DNA from: an uncultured Porphyromonadaceae bacterium
GTDB lineage: Bacteria; Bacteroidota; Bacteroidia; Bacteroidales; Muribaculaceae
Direction: 5' to 3'
Assembly: GCA_902461565.1 (NCBI GenBank)
Contig: CABPYL010000061.1
Span: forward strand, 1 to 9,256
Length of the DNA stretch: 9,256 nt
Part shown: piece by piece, positions 1-7,585 of the stretch
Layout: each line of letters opens with the position of its first letter
Numbering within the stretch: position 1 is the stretch's first letter
Notes under the pieces: generated by a model
What the model was told of the DNA's origin: nothing
The model's input: the letters and a program-made list of their open reading frames with translations, nothing else
The model's database searches: none
Position numbers and translations under genes: made by a program

Positions 1-54
1 ATTGTTATCCGCACGGTGATAAACGCTGTCGCCGGCGAAAAGAACGCTTTCTGA
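1..54 (+). CDS. 3' end of an unidentified upstream gene (partial)
   Basis: Frame 1 is open from the window edge to a TGA at 52-54 and reads IVIRTVINAVAGEKNAF. The codons used (atc, cgc, acg, gtg, gcc, ggc, aag, ttc) resemble those of the genes downstream, and the stop lies 7 nt before the helicase start, as expected for an operon neighbour. Seventeen residues are too few to identify a family. AddB-type nucleases, the expected partner of the next gene, usually end in a cysteine-containing Fe-S segment in this phylum; no cysteine is visible here, so this is probably not AddB. Frame 3 is also open at the edge but would overlap the helicase by more than 80 nt, so it is less likely. Confidence 0.35.
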   Translation: MVIRTVINAVAGEKNAF

Positions 55-61
55 ACATCCA

Positions 62-3000
62 ATGCTCACTGTATACAAAGCATCTGCAGGCTCGGGCAAG
101 ACATTTACTCTGGCGTACGAATATATACGCACTCTGCTGGGCCTGAAAGACGATACCACAGGCAGATTCTGTCTTAACATTGACAAATATGCTCCCGGTG
201 GCCATCGTCGCCGTTGCCGCCACGCCCATATTCTGGCCATTACCTTTACCAACGCGGCCACAGAGGAGATGAAAAGTCGAATTATCCGGCAGCTGAGTTT
301 CCTGGCCGATCCCGCCGCGATGGACAAGACGATATATACCGGTAAACTGTGCAAGGAATTCGGATGTACGCGCGAGGAACTTCCCGAAGCGGCCGCAAAG
401 GCGCTGAATGAGTTGCTGTTTGATTATAACTCGTTTAATGTAAGCACTATCGATTCCTTTTTTCAGGTTGTGCTGCGTACTTTTTCGCGCGAAATCGACC
501 ATCAGGGCGACTATGAGCTGTCGCTTGAGCGCAAGGATATGATTCATCAGTCGGTATCGCTGATGCTCGACGAGCTTAACGACGGCACCATAGGCAGGGA
601 AAGCCGCCTGTACGCGTGGGTAAAGCGCTATATGGTCGACAAGATGGCGCAGGGAAACACATATAATTTCTTCAACCGCAACGGTAAAATTATTCTCGGG
701 CTGGTGGACTTGCTCGAAAGGGCTATGGACGAGACATTCGCCGACAATTCTGCCGCTCTCGATGAATATCTCGCCGAACCCGGGCGCGTCGATTCTTTCC
801 GAAAGGCTTTAAAGGACATGGTTGACCATGCCTTCATCCCCGGACGCGATGCCGCCAACCGTATCTTCAGTTTCTGTGAAAGTCAGGGCATCGCGCGCGA
901 CGGCATGAATTCTTCATTCCTCGGCCGTCTGGAGCAAATGGCCACGGGCAATGTTGCCATGACGAAAAAGGATTTTACGAAAATAGCCGCATTCTCCGAG
1001 GGCTACGAGGACAAGGCCGTTCTTAAGGCCGCGGTATCTAAAAAACTGGCAGGAGGTGTGCTCGACGGCTATCGTGCATTGTGCGACGCATTTACCGCAA
1101 TAGCGCCGGCATGTTTCGACAAGCGCGACATGTATCAGACACTTCTCGATTCCTTCGGCGATCTCGAGTTTATCGGCTACGTACGTAATACATTGCGTAA
1201 ACTGCTAACCGAGAATAATATGGTGCTTATAGCCGATACCGGCGAACTGCTTTCGAAGATTATCAGTGACCAAGAGATGCCTTTTATCTACGAGCGGCTT
1301 GGCGTACAGCTCAGCAATCTGCTTATCGACGAGTTCCAGGACACGTCCCGCGTTCAGTGGCGCAACCTCAAGCCCTTGGTTGCCAATAGTCTGGCCGAGG
1401 ATAACTTCTGTCTTATCATCGGCGATGTAAAGCAGGCCATATACCGCTTCCGAAATTCTGACAGCGAACTGCTCGGCAGCCAGGTGCAGAAGGTGGACTT
1501 CCCTCACAGTACCATTGAACGCGGAGCGCTACCGCAGGACAATACCAACTACCGCAGCGCAGGCGCGATAGTGCGCTTCAACAACAATATATTCCATCGG
1601 CTTGCCGCAAATCTCGGTGCCGAACATTATGGTCAGGTATGTCAGGCGATATCCGGCAAACTGGAAAATGTTCCGGCATATATTAAGGTGAACTTTGTGG
1701 ACGATGCCAAAGGCACTCAGGTGCAGGTTTTGGAAGATATGGTAGCCGACATCCGTCGACAGCACGCTGCGGGTTATGCCTGGAGCGATATTCTGATTCT
1801 TGTACGAGAAAGGGACCTTGCCACCCTCACGGTCCGCTATATCACCGAAAACCATCCGGATATACCGCTCCTTTCGTCGGAAGCGCTGCTTCTGAGTTCA
1901 TCGCCTGCCGTGCGCACAATCATCAGTACTCTGCGCCTTATCCTTCAGTCCTACGAAGGCAAGAAACTCACCCGCGGCAACGATACTCCGAAATATGCCG
2001 ACAAACGCGATATCATGATGATGATAACGCGTTACCATTACTTCCAGTCGCAGGGCGACGACCATCTGACGGCTTTGTACAAGGCCCTTGACGAGGGCGG
2101 CGAAGCATCGGCTCATCTCGGCGAGGAAGTGCGGGCAATACGTTCGCGCAACGCTTCTAATCTCGTTTCGCTTATAGAAGCCATTGTTGAGGAGCGACTT
2201 ACGCCGCAACTCCGAACCGCGCAGTACGCCTACATATCCGCTCTGCAGGACCTTGCTATAAAGCACCTCGAGGGTCCTGACCCGTCGCTGGCTGCGTTCC
2301 TCGACGCATATGGCAGAAACGAAGGCAAGTGGGCTATAATTGCTCCGGCGTCGCTGGACGCTGTGCAGGTAATGACGGTACACAAGTCCAAAGGTCTGGA
2401 ACGTGCATGTGTGCATCTGCCTTTTGCAAACTGGATTATGCTGCACCAGAGCACCAGCATGTGGCTTAATATGAAAAAATTCAAGGACCTTGATTCCGAT
2501 ATAGCGCCCCCGATCATGCGTGTGCGTGTTCATGCTTCTTCGCCACTGGCAGCTCCCGGCTCGCCGGTATACGAGGAGATAAGTACCGATCGCAGGGCAG
2601 AGCAGATGGACAATCTGAACATCGGTTACGTGGCCTTTACGCGCGCAGGCCGCGAACTTGCCGTACACTGTTGCAAGGACGGCGAAGATACCTTTGGCAA
2701 ATATTTTCATGATGCCTTTATGCAGCTCGTCGGTGACGGGGACCTTGCATTTGAGAAATCTGAACTTCAGGATCTGGCCGGCGTGCCGCTACCCGTCGGC
2801 GAGACATATATCTATGGAGCACCAACTGTTCCGTTGGATAAAGATGATGATGGCGACAAGCCGGAAGTATTCGGCGGAGGAGAGTACAAGGTCAACTACC
2901 GCCCGGATACGGCCAATCTGGTGTCTATCGACGATATTCTTGCCGTGGAGGATGACCTGGGTGACGAAGAAGACAAATTTATCGTTGACAAACCGCCTTT

Positions 3001-3463
3001 CGATACCGAAAAGTTGCAGGACGCCAGCCGCAAAGGCATGAACATGCACGAGATTTTGAAAAACATGCGGACTCTCGACGATTTCGATGCCAGTGTGGAC
3101 CGCACCTGCGCCCGTATGGGCGTCGACTTGCGCGAAAGAGAAGAATACCGGACTGTGCTTGCCGCGGCTCTCAAAGCCGGTGGCGACGTGGTGGCGGCGT
3201 GGTTCGACAACGGAAACAAGGTATGGGCCGAACGCTCGTTCTACAGCCCTTCCGACGGGCGGACCTACCGAATGGACCGTTTTCTCGTACGTCCAGACGG
3301 TGTGCCGGTGATAATCGACTATAAATTTACCACGCGTCAGGAGGCCGACCACCGCGAGCAGGTGAGAAACTACCGGCGTCTGGTAATGGAGGCCGGCTTC
3401 GGCACTCCGGAGGTATATCTGTGGTACCCGCTTCATCCCTCCGGCGCGATAATTAAGATTTAG
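62..3463 (+). CDS. UvrD/RecB-family helicase-nuclease (AddA-like)
   Basis: This 1133-residue protein has the complete superfamily 1A helicase motif set in order: Walker A ASAGSGKT (residues 7-14, Lys13), motif Ia ITFTNAATEEMK (60-71), motif II IDEFQDTS (422-429), motif III GDVKQAIYRFR (454-464), motif IV NYRS (496-499), motif V TVHKSKGLE (772-780) and motif VI YVAFTRA (856-862). The C-terminus carries a RecB-type PD-(D/E)XK nuclease: His996, MDR (Asp1072), IDYK (Asp1086, Lys1088) and QVRNY (Gln1100, Tyr1104). Helicase plus nuclease in one chain is the AddA/RecB arrangement, which resects double-strand DNA ends and prepares them for RecA loading in the cytoplasm. The length suits the Bacteroidales form. 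The start at 62 is chosen because the family begins only a few residues before Walker A; no Shine-Dalgarno site is visible. No cognate AddB is visible. The family and catalytic motifs are clear; the precise complex is inferred. Confidence 0.93.
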   Translation: MLTVYKASAGSGKTFTLAYEYIRTLLGLKDDTTGRFCLNIDKYAPGGHRRRCRHAHILAITFTNAATEEMKSRIIRQLSFLADPAAMDKTIYTGKLCKEFGCTREELPEAAAKALNELLFDYNSFNVSTIDSFFQVVLRTFSREIDHQGDYELSLERKDMIHQSVSLMLDELNDGTIGRESRLYAWVKRYMVDKMAQGNTYNFFNRNGKIILGLVDLLERAMDETFADNSAALDEYLAEPGRVDSFRKALKDMVDHAFIPGRDAANRIFSFCESQGIARDGMNSSFLGRLEQMATGNVAMTKKDFTKIAAFSEGYEDKAVLKAAVSKKLAGGVLDGYRALCDAFTAIAPACFDKRDMYQTLLDSFGDLEFIGYVRNTLRKLLTENNMVLIADTGELLSKIISDQEMPFIYERLGVQLSNLLIDEFQDTSRVQWRNLKPLVANSLAEDNFCLIIGDVKQAIYRFRNSDSELLGSQVQKVDFPHSTIERGALPQDNTNYRSAGAIVRFNNNIFHRLAANLGAEHYGQVCQAISGKLENVPAYIKVNFVDDAKGTQVQVLEDMVADIRRQHAAGYAWSDILILVRERDLATLTVRYITENHPDIPLLSSEALLLSSSPAVRTIISTLRLILQSYEGKKLTRGNDTPKYADKRDIMMMITRYHYFQSQGDDHLTALYKALDEGGEASAHLGEEVRAIRSRNASNLVSLIEAIVEERLTPQLRTAQYAYISALQDLAIKHLEGPDPSLAAFLDAYGRNEGKWAIIAPASLDAVQVMTVHKSKGLERACVHLPFANWIMLHQSTSMWLNMKKFKDLDSDIAPPIMRVRVHASSPLAAPGSPVYEEISTDRRAEQMDNLNIGYVAFTRAGRELAVHCCKDGEDTFGKYFHDAFMQLVGDGDLAFEKSELQDLAGVPLPVGETYIYGAPTVPLDKDDDGDKPEVFGGGEYKVNYRPDTANLVSIDDILAVEDDLGDEEDKFIVDKPPFDTEKLQDASRKGMNMHEILKNMRTLDDFDASVDRTCARMGVDLREREEYRTVLAAALKAGGDVVAAWFDNGNKVWAERSFYSPSDGRTYRMDRFLVRPDGVPVIIDYKFTTRQEADHREQVRNYRRLVMEAGFGTPEVYLWYPLHPSGAIIKI

Positions 3464-3465
3464 CT

Positions 3466-3479
3466 CAGCTATCAGCTAT
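3466..3479. repeat. Tandem heptamer CAGCTAT x2
   Basis: Two perfect head-to-tail copies of CAGCTAT lie directly after the helicase stop codon, in the 59-nt gap before the dipeptidase gene. With the preceding TAGCT (3461-3465) and AGCTA (3474-3478) they could also form a weak 5-bp hairpin. No T-tract follows, so this is not a convincing terminator. It may be a small operator or chance. Confidence 0.35.
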
Positions 3480-3508
3480 ACATGAGGTGCATCTATAATA
3501 AATGTGTG

Positions 3509-3513
3509 AGGAG
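3509..3513 (+). promoter_or_regulatory. Shine-Dalgarno-like site AGGAG of the dipeptidase gene
   Basis: AGGAG lies 9 nt before the ATG at 3523 and fits the anti-Shine-Dalgarno sequence well. It supports 3523 over the second in-frame ATG at 3529. Members of this phylum seldom use such sites and rely on A-rich leaders, so a canonical one is locally unusual: the other starts in the window lack it. Confidence 0.55.
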
Positions 3514-3522
3514 ATCCGTTAA

Positions 3523-5169
3523 ATGAATATGTATATTTTACGAACAGTTATTTGCGGGCTCGCGCTTCTAGGAGGTGCGATTGCCTCGCTTGCGTGCACG
3601 AGTCTCGTGGCCACGCCCGGAGCTACCGACAAAGGCAGCTCGATGGTAACATACGCCGCCGACAGCCATGTGCTGTACGGTGCCTTGTATCAACAGCCTG
3701 CCGCTGACCACAAGCCCGGCGCGATGCGTCGTGTAGTTGACTGGGACACCGGTAAATACCACGGCGATATCACCGAAGTACCGCACACCTATGCCACTGT
3801 GGGCAACATGAACGAGCACGGCCTTACTATTGCCGAAAGTACATGGGGTGGGCGCCACGAGCTGGAAGGCTCGGGCATGATAGATTATGGCTCGCTTATT
3901 TACATCACTCTGCAGCGTGCACGCACAGCGCGCGAAGCAGTTGATGTAATGACTTCGCTTGTAGATAAATACGGTTATGCTTCTGAGGGCGAATCGTTCT
4001 CCATCGCCGATCCGGATGAAGTATGGGTTATGGAGATGATCGGTAAAGGCAAAGCCGATAAAGGTGCTGTATGGGTGGCACGCCGTGTGCCCGACGGCTA
4101 CATAAGCGGCCACGCAAATCATGCGCGTATACACAAGTTCCCGCTGAACGACCCTGAAACGCTTTATTCCAAGGATGTTATCTCCTTTGCCCGCAAACAG
4201 GGATATTTCGACGGAAAGGATAAAGACTTCGATTTTTCCAGAGCCTATGCGATTACCGATGCCGGAGCAACCCGTGGCTGCGATGCCCGTGTATGGAGCT
4301 ATTTCCGCCGCTTCGCTCCCTCGGCAGGCATGGATGCCTATACGCCCTGGATTATGGAAGGTAAAGGCGAACCGTTCCCTCTGTGGGTGAAGCCCGATAA
4401 GCCCCTCACTGCCACAGATCTTAAATGGATGATGCGCGACCACTTCGAGGGTACGCTTTTAGATATGACACAGGACATAGGCGCCGGACCTTTCGAAGTT
4501 CCGTACCGCTGGCGTCCTATGGGCTTCACCGTGGACAGTGTGGAGTACACCCACGAGCGTGCCATAGCTACCCAGCAGACGGGCTTCTCGTTTGTGTCGG
4601 ACATGAATAAAAATCGCCACGAGGCCATGAAAGGTATTCTGTGGTTCGGCGTGGACGATGCCAATACATGCGTTTATGTGCCCGTATTCAATTCCAACAC
4701 GCAGATACCACGTTCGTTGGATGCTGCCACAGCCGACCTGCTCACCCTTAATTGGGATTCTATGTTCTGGGTAAACAACTATGTTGCCAATCAGGCATAT
4801 AACCGATACTCACAGATGATTCCGGATATCCGCAAGGTGCAGTCGCAGCTTGAGGACAGCTTCACCGCCCTTGCAGCCAATGCCGAGAACGCAGTTGCCG
4901 GAATGGGTATGGAGGATGCCCGCAAATACCTCAATAGCCTCACGGTAAATGCCGCCGAAGGCGCCACCAAGCAGTATAAGAATCTTGGCGACTTCCTCTT
5001 TATAAAATATATGGACGGCAATATCAAGCCTGAGAAAGACGGTAAGTTCGAGCGCACAGCCGAAGGCATGCCAGTACAGCCTAAATTCGGGGGCTACAAC
5101 GACCGGTATTTCCGTTCCATTGTCAACGACAAGGGCCCGCGCCTGCGTGTGAACAATCCGGAATATTGA
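3523..5169 (+). CDS. Secreted C69-family dipeptidase (PepD-like, Ntn hydrolase)
   Basis: The 548-residue protein begins with a signal peptide (hydrophobic residues about 9-24, ending SLA) followed at once by Cys25 in ACTSLVATPGATDKGSSMV. In peptidase family C69 (PF03577) the cysteine exposed by N-terminal processing is the Ntn-hydrolase nucleophile, so Cys25 is the expected catalytic residue of the mature enzyme. Further family-like blocks are MNEHGLTIAEST (from residue 96), SIADPDEVWVMEM, GHANHARI (Asn199) and, towards the C-terminus, RHEAMKGILWFGVDDAN. Family members hydrolyse dipeptides. Export predicts action in the periplasm or at the surface, releasing amino acids from peptides. Length is typical for Bacteroidales members. 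Cys25 lacks a good lipobox (the preceding residues are S-L-A), although lipidation cannot be fully excluded because SLAC resembles one; lipidation would block the nucleophile. The gene has short gaps on both sides and no clear partner. Substrate specificity cannot be read from sequence. Confidence 0.9.
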   Translation: MNMYILRTVICGLALLGGAIASLACTSLVATPGATDKGSSMVTYAADSHVLYGALYQQPAADHKPGAMRRVVDWDTGKYHGDITEVPHTYATVGNMNEHGLTIAESTWGGRHELEGSGMIDYGSLIYITLQRARTAREAVDVMTSLVDKYGYASEGESFSIADPDEVWVMEMIGKGKADKGAVWVARRVPDGYISGHANHARIHKFPLNDPETLYSKDVISFARKQGYFDGKDKDFDFSRAYAITDAGATRGCDARVWSYFRRFAPSAGMDAYTPWIMEGKGEPFPLWVKPDKPLTATDLKWMMRDHFEGTLLDMTQDIGAGPFEVPYRWRPMGFTVDSVEYTHERAIATQQTGFSFVSDMNKNRHEAMKGILWFGVDDANTCVYVPVFNSNTQIPRSLDAATADLLTLNWDSMFWVNNYVANQAYNRYSQMIPDIRKVQSQLEDSFTALAANAENAVAGMGMEDARKYLNSLTVNAAEGATKQYKNLGDFLFIKYMDGNIKPEKDGKFERTAEGMPVQPKFGGYNDRYFRSIVNDKGPRLRVNNPEY

Positions 5170-5225
5170 TTTTCGGCATTTTTGGCACGCTATTTGCTCC
5201 CCAGATAAGTAAAAAACGATAATAT

Positions 5226-5810
5226 ATGGAAAAGATAGAAAAAGGAAAATATTTCGAGATAGCATACCAGCTGTTCCGCGTCAATCCCGACGGCACCGAA
5301 ACCTTGGTGCATGAAGTTACCGCCGAGGATCCCGACCGTGCTATTCAGGGCCTTACAATGGGCTTTGTAGAAGCTTTGGACGAACAGCTCGAAGGTAAAG
5401 CTGCCGGCGATAAGTTCGATTTTGTGGCCACTCCGGACAAGGCTTTCGGTCCTTACTCGGAGGAGGAGATTTTCTCCATTCCCCGCAACCAGATGACCGT
5501 AGACGGCAAGTTCGATGAAAGCATGTTCACTCCCGGCGCACTCATTCCGCTGATGACTCCCGACGGCTACCGTATCGACGGTACCGTTGTCCGCCTTACC
5601 CCCGATGCTGTTGTGCTCGACCTTAACCATCCTCTTGCCAAAGACAGCGTGCACTACGTAGGCGAGGTGCTTCTGGTGCGCGAACCCACCGCCGAAGAAC
5701 TTCAACCCTCACAGGGTTGCGGATGCAGCGGATGTGGCGGAGGCTGCTCCAGCGACAGCTCGTGCGGCTGTGAAGGCGGTTGCGATGGCGGTTCCTGCGG
5801 TTGCAATTAA
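5226..5810 (+). CDS. slyD: SlyD-like FKBP peptidyl-prolyl isomerase with Cys-rich tail
   Basis: The 194-residue product matches the SlyD layout: an N-terminal FKBP half with GLTMGFVEALDEQLEGKAAGD and AFGPYSEEEIFSIPR, an inserted flap (IF) chaperone segment around residues 75-125, and return to FKBP with LDLNHPLAKDSVHYVGEV, close to the DFNHPLAGKxLxFxVxV hallmark. It has no signal peptide, so it is cytosolic. The family speeds proline isomerisation, prevents aggregation and, in some bacteria, supplies nickel. From residue 165 a 30-residue Gly/Ser/Cys tail holds nine cysteines (165, 167, 170, 174, 180, 182, 186, 191, 193) in CxC, CxxC and similar spacings and no histidine, suggesting soft-metal binding. 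The start is preceded by an A-rich leader (5211-5225), normal for the phylum. The ABC ATPase gene starts 14 nt after its stop. Family assignment is secure; metal specificity is inferred. Confidence 0.9.
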   Translation: MEKIEKGKYFEIAYQLFRVNPDGTETLVHEVTAEDPDRAIQGLTMGFVEALDEQLEGKAAGDKFDFVATPDKAFGPYSEEEIFSIPRNQMTVDGKFDESMFTPGALIPLMTPDGYRIDGTVVRLTPDAVVLDLNHPLAKDSVHYVGEVLLVREPTAEELQPSQGCGCSGCGGGCSSDSSCGCEGGCDGGSCGCN

Positions 5811-5824
5811 TAGACCTGAGGGCT

Positions 5825-6508
5825 GTGATTGAGGCAAGGAACATACACAAAAGCTTCGGGAAACTGGAGGTTCTCAAGGGCATCGACCTTGATATTGCCG
5901 ACCGCCGCATAACCACTGTCGTGGGGCCGAGCGGCGCAGGCAAGACAACTCTCCTGCATATCCTTGGAACACTTTCCGCCCCCGAAAAGGGCGGGAGCAT
6001 ACATTACGACGGTACAGATGTGACCGCCTTGCCCGACCGTCGGCTATCGGCCTTTCGCAACCGTAACATCGGTTTCGTGTTTCAGTTCCATCAGTTGCTG
6101 CCAGAATTTTCGCTGGTAGAGAACGTCGCAATGCCGGCGCTTATCGCCGGCGAAGACCGTGCGGCGGCTTTCGGACGCGCGCGCGAACTGATTGTTACAC
6201 TCGGTCTCGACGGCCGGCAGGATCACAAGCCGTCCGAACTTTCCGGCGGTGAATGTCAGCGTGCAGCTGTGGCCCGCGCACTTGTAAACAGCCCGAAGGT
6301 TATTCTTGCCGACGAGCCAACAGGAAGCCTCGACTCGCGGAACCGCGGCGAACTGCACCGTGTGTTCTTCGACCTTCGCGACAGTATGGGCGCCACATTT
6401 GTCATTGTAACGCACGACGAGGGCCTCGCTGCCGATTCGGACACCATTGTGCGCATGGCCGACGGGCGCGTGGCCGACATTATCATCAATTCAATAAAGA
6501 ATCAATAA
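5825..6508 (+). CDS. lolD: LolD-type ABC transporter ATP-binding protein
   Basis: The product (227 residues from GTG) has every ABC ATPase motif: Walker A GPSGAGKTT (residues 34-42), Q-loop FQFHQLLPEF (Gln87), signature LSGGECQR (139-146), Walker B VILADEP (159-165, Glu164), D-loop SLDS (168-171) and switch His197 in VTHDE. The FxFHxLLPEF segment is characteristic of the LolD subgroup, which drives release of lipoproteins from the inner membrane through LolC/LolE permeases; related MacB-type ATPases share much of it. I place the start at GTG 5825 because family members begin about two residues before xARNIHKSFG. The in-frame ATG at 5780 would add 15 residues that only reflect another reading of the SlyD cysteine tail. 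No permease gene is in the window, so the partner must be encoded elsewhere. The lipoprotein gene starts 10 nt downstream. The LolD function is probable rather than certain. Confidence 0.85.
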   Translation: MIEARNIHKSFGKLEVLKGIDLDIADRRITTVVGPSGAGKTTLLHILGTLSAPEKGGSIHYDGTDVTALPDRRLSAFRNRNIGFVFQFHQLLPEFSLVENVAMPALIAGEDRAAAFGRARELIVTLGLDGRQDHKPSELSGGECQRAAVARALVNSPKVILADEPTGSLDSRNRGELHRVFFDLRDSMGATFVIVTHDEGLAADSDTIVRMADGRVADIIINSIKNQ

Positions 6509-6518
6509 TTTACCATCT

Positions 6519-7229
6519 ATGAAACTTAGGAAAATCTTATTCTCCGCTATGGCTGCCCTCGGAATTGTAGCGTTCAGTTCGTGCAACAGTTCCGACGATC
6601 CAACGGACGGCCAGAATTATTTTGTGGATATTGCCACCCTTGAGAGCACCGGCGACAGCGGTTCGGTACTTACGCTCCGCAAGATGGGTGATTCACCCCT
6701 TGTTACCCTTCTTACGAAACAGCGTTTCGATACCAAGCAGTTCTCTGTGGGCTCGCGTATTGTAATGATATATCATCCCGAGTCCAATGTGCAGTACGAG
6801 AGCGGCAACATCGTTGTCAGCAGCGCTGCCGAAACTTTCGGCGGAGGCGATGCTCCCAAGGTGTCCACAGCTGCCGAAATGGACAAATGGGCTTCTGATC
6901 CCATCCGCGACGTATCTGTGTGGCGCACGGGCGAATACCTTAATTTCCGTTTTGTTGCCGACGCGTTCCTGACAACCGAAGTCAAGGAGTGCCAGTTGTA
7001 CTTCGACGCCGCTACAGCCGGGTCAGAGATTCCGCATTTCCATCTTATATATGATGCCGGCAAGGGCATAAATCCGCAACAGGTGGAATTCTACGCATCC
7101 TTCAACATCGGCGAATACTGGAACGAAAGCAATGTAAAGAGTATACAGGTATATTATCCCGATACATCGCTTCAAGGTGGCAGCTATACGTCAATAGTGA
7201 AAGACGCATTTTCAATAAAACCAAACTGA
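6519..7229 (+). CDS. NigD-like surface lipoprotein
   Basis: The 236-residue protein has a lipoprotein signal peptide: positive MKLRK, a hydrophobic core (about residues 6-19) and lipidated Cys22 in AFSSC. The next residues, NSSDDPTD, match the acidic S-D-D export signal that sends lipoproteins to the cell surface in Bacteroidota. The mature part is beta-rich, with a small N-terminal domain (about 33-95, containing YFVDIATLES and VGSRIVMIYHP) and a C-terminal domain (about 125-230, containing EYLNFRFVADAFL and QVEFYASFNIGEYW). This layout suits NigD-like proteins, named after a protein of the nigrescin bacteriocin cluster of Prevotella and widespread in Bacteroidales without known function. 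The sequence is divergent, so lipoprotein status is firmer than the family name. It is transcribed directly behind a LolD-type ATPase whose family handles lipoproteins, which may or may not be meaningful. Confidence 0.7.
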   Translation: MKLRKILFSAMAALGIVAFSSCNSSDDPTDGQNYFVDIATLESTGDSGSVLTLRKMGDSPLVTLLTKQRFDTKQFSVGSRIVMIYHPESNVQYESGNIVVSSAAETFGGGDAPKVSTAAEMDKWASDPIRDVSVWRTGEYLNFRFVADAFLTTEVKECQLYFDAATAGSEIPHFHLIYDAGKGINPQQVEFYASFNIGEYWNESNVKSIQVYYPDTSLQGGSYTSIVKDAFSIKPN

Positions 7230-7260
7230 TTTTTTAACCGATATAATACTATTAAAAAAT
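7229..7260. repeat. 9-bp A/T inverted repeat spanning the lipoprotein-DUF3467 gap
   Basis: ATTTTTTAA (7229-7237) and TTAAAAAAT (7252-7260) are perfect inverted arms around a 14-nt spacer. The left arm takes in the last base of the upstream stop codon and the right arm the first two bases of the downstream ATG. Such a hairpin could modulate DUF3467 translation, but A/T-rich leaders are normal in this phylum and the pairing would be weak. Confidence 0.35.
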
Positions 7261-7573
7261 GGACAATAACAACAAACAGGAAATAAAAGTAGAACTTTCC
7301 CCCGACGTGGCCAACGGCCTTTACTCCAACCGTGTGTTCATCGCTCACTCCGGCAGCGAATTCTTCTTCGATTTCATCTCCGTGTCGCCCAATATGCCGC
7401 ACGCAAAGGTTCTCAGCCGTATTATCATGACTCCCGAGAATGCCAAGAATTTCCTCTATGCCCTCAGCGAGAACGTTGGTCGCTACGAGAAGACTTTCGG
7501 CGAAATCAAGCAGATCAAACCCCTCGGCGCTCCCTCTACTCCCGGCGGCATCCCCAACCCCTTCGAAGCCTAA
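7259..7573 (+). CDS. DUF3467 domain protein
   Basis: A 104-residue, soluble, signal-less protein. An N-terminal strand-rich part (KVELSPDVANGLYSNRVFIAH, HSGSEFFFDFISVSP) is followed by a helical segment (MTPENAKNFLYALSENVGRYEKTFG) and a flexible Pro/Gly-rich end. The polypeptide beginning xLxPEVAxGxYxN, the FxxDF block and the AKxxLxALxxNxxxYExxFGxI segment are those of DUF3467 (PF11950), a conserved family of unknown function. Its start lies in an A-rich leader, and cysS begins 12 nt after its stop, so the two are likely co-transcribed and co-translated. No catalytic motif is visible. Family assignment is good; role unknown. Confidence 0.85.
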   Translation: MDNNNKQEIKVELSPDVANGLYSNRVFIAHSGSEFFFDFISVSPNMPHAKVLSRIIMTPENAKNFLYALSENVGRYEKTFGEIKQIKPLGAPSTPGGIPNPFEA

Positions 7574-7585
7574 ACACTTCACGGT

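Noticed and set aside
1898..2710. Minus-strand open frame of 270 codons inside the helicase gene
   Set aside because: It lies opposite helicase motifs V and VI and shows no protein family features.
62..3463. Helicase-nuclease as part of a new antiphage system
   Set aside because: The motif order and length are those of the housekeeping AddA/RecB family, and no accompanying defence genes are present.
3568..4443. Minus-strand open frame of 291 codons inside the dipeptidase gene
   Set aside because: It is the mirror of a well-supported C69 peptidase gene, with no domain and no sensible leader.
5170..5225. Promoter for the slyD-cysS run (TTTTTGG and TATTTG)
   Set aside because: The two boxes are too close together and TATTTG lacks two bases of the consensus, so I cannot support a promoter call.
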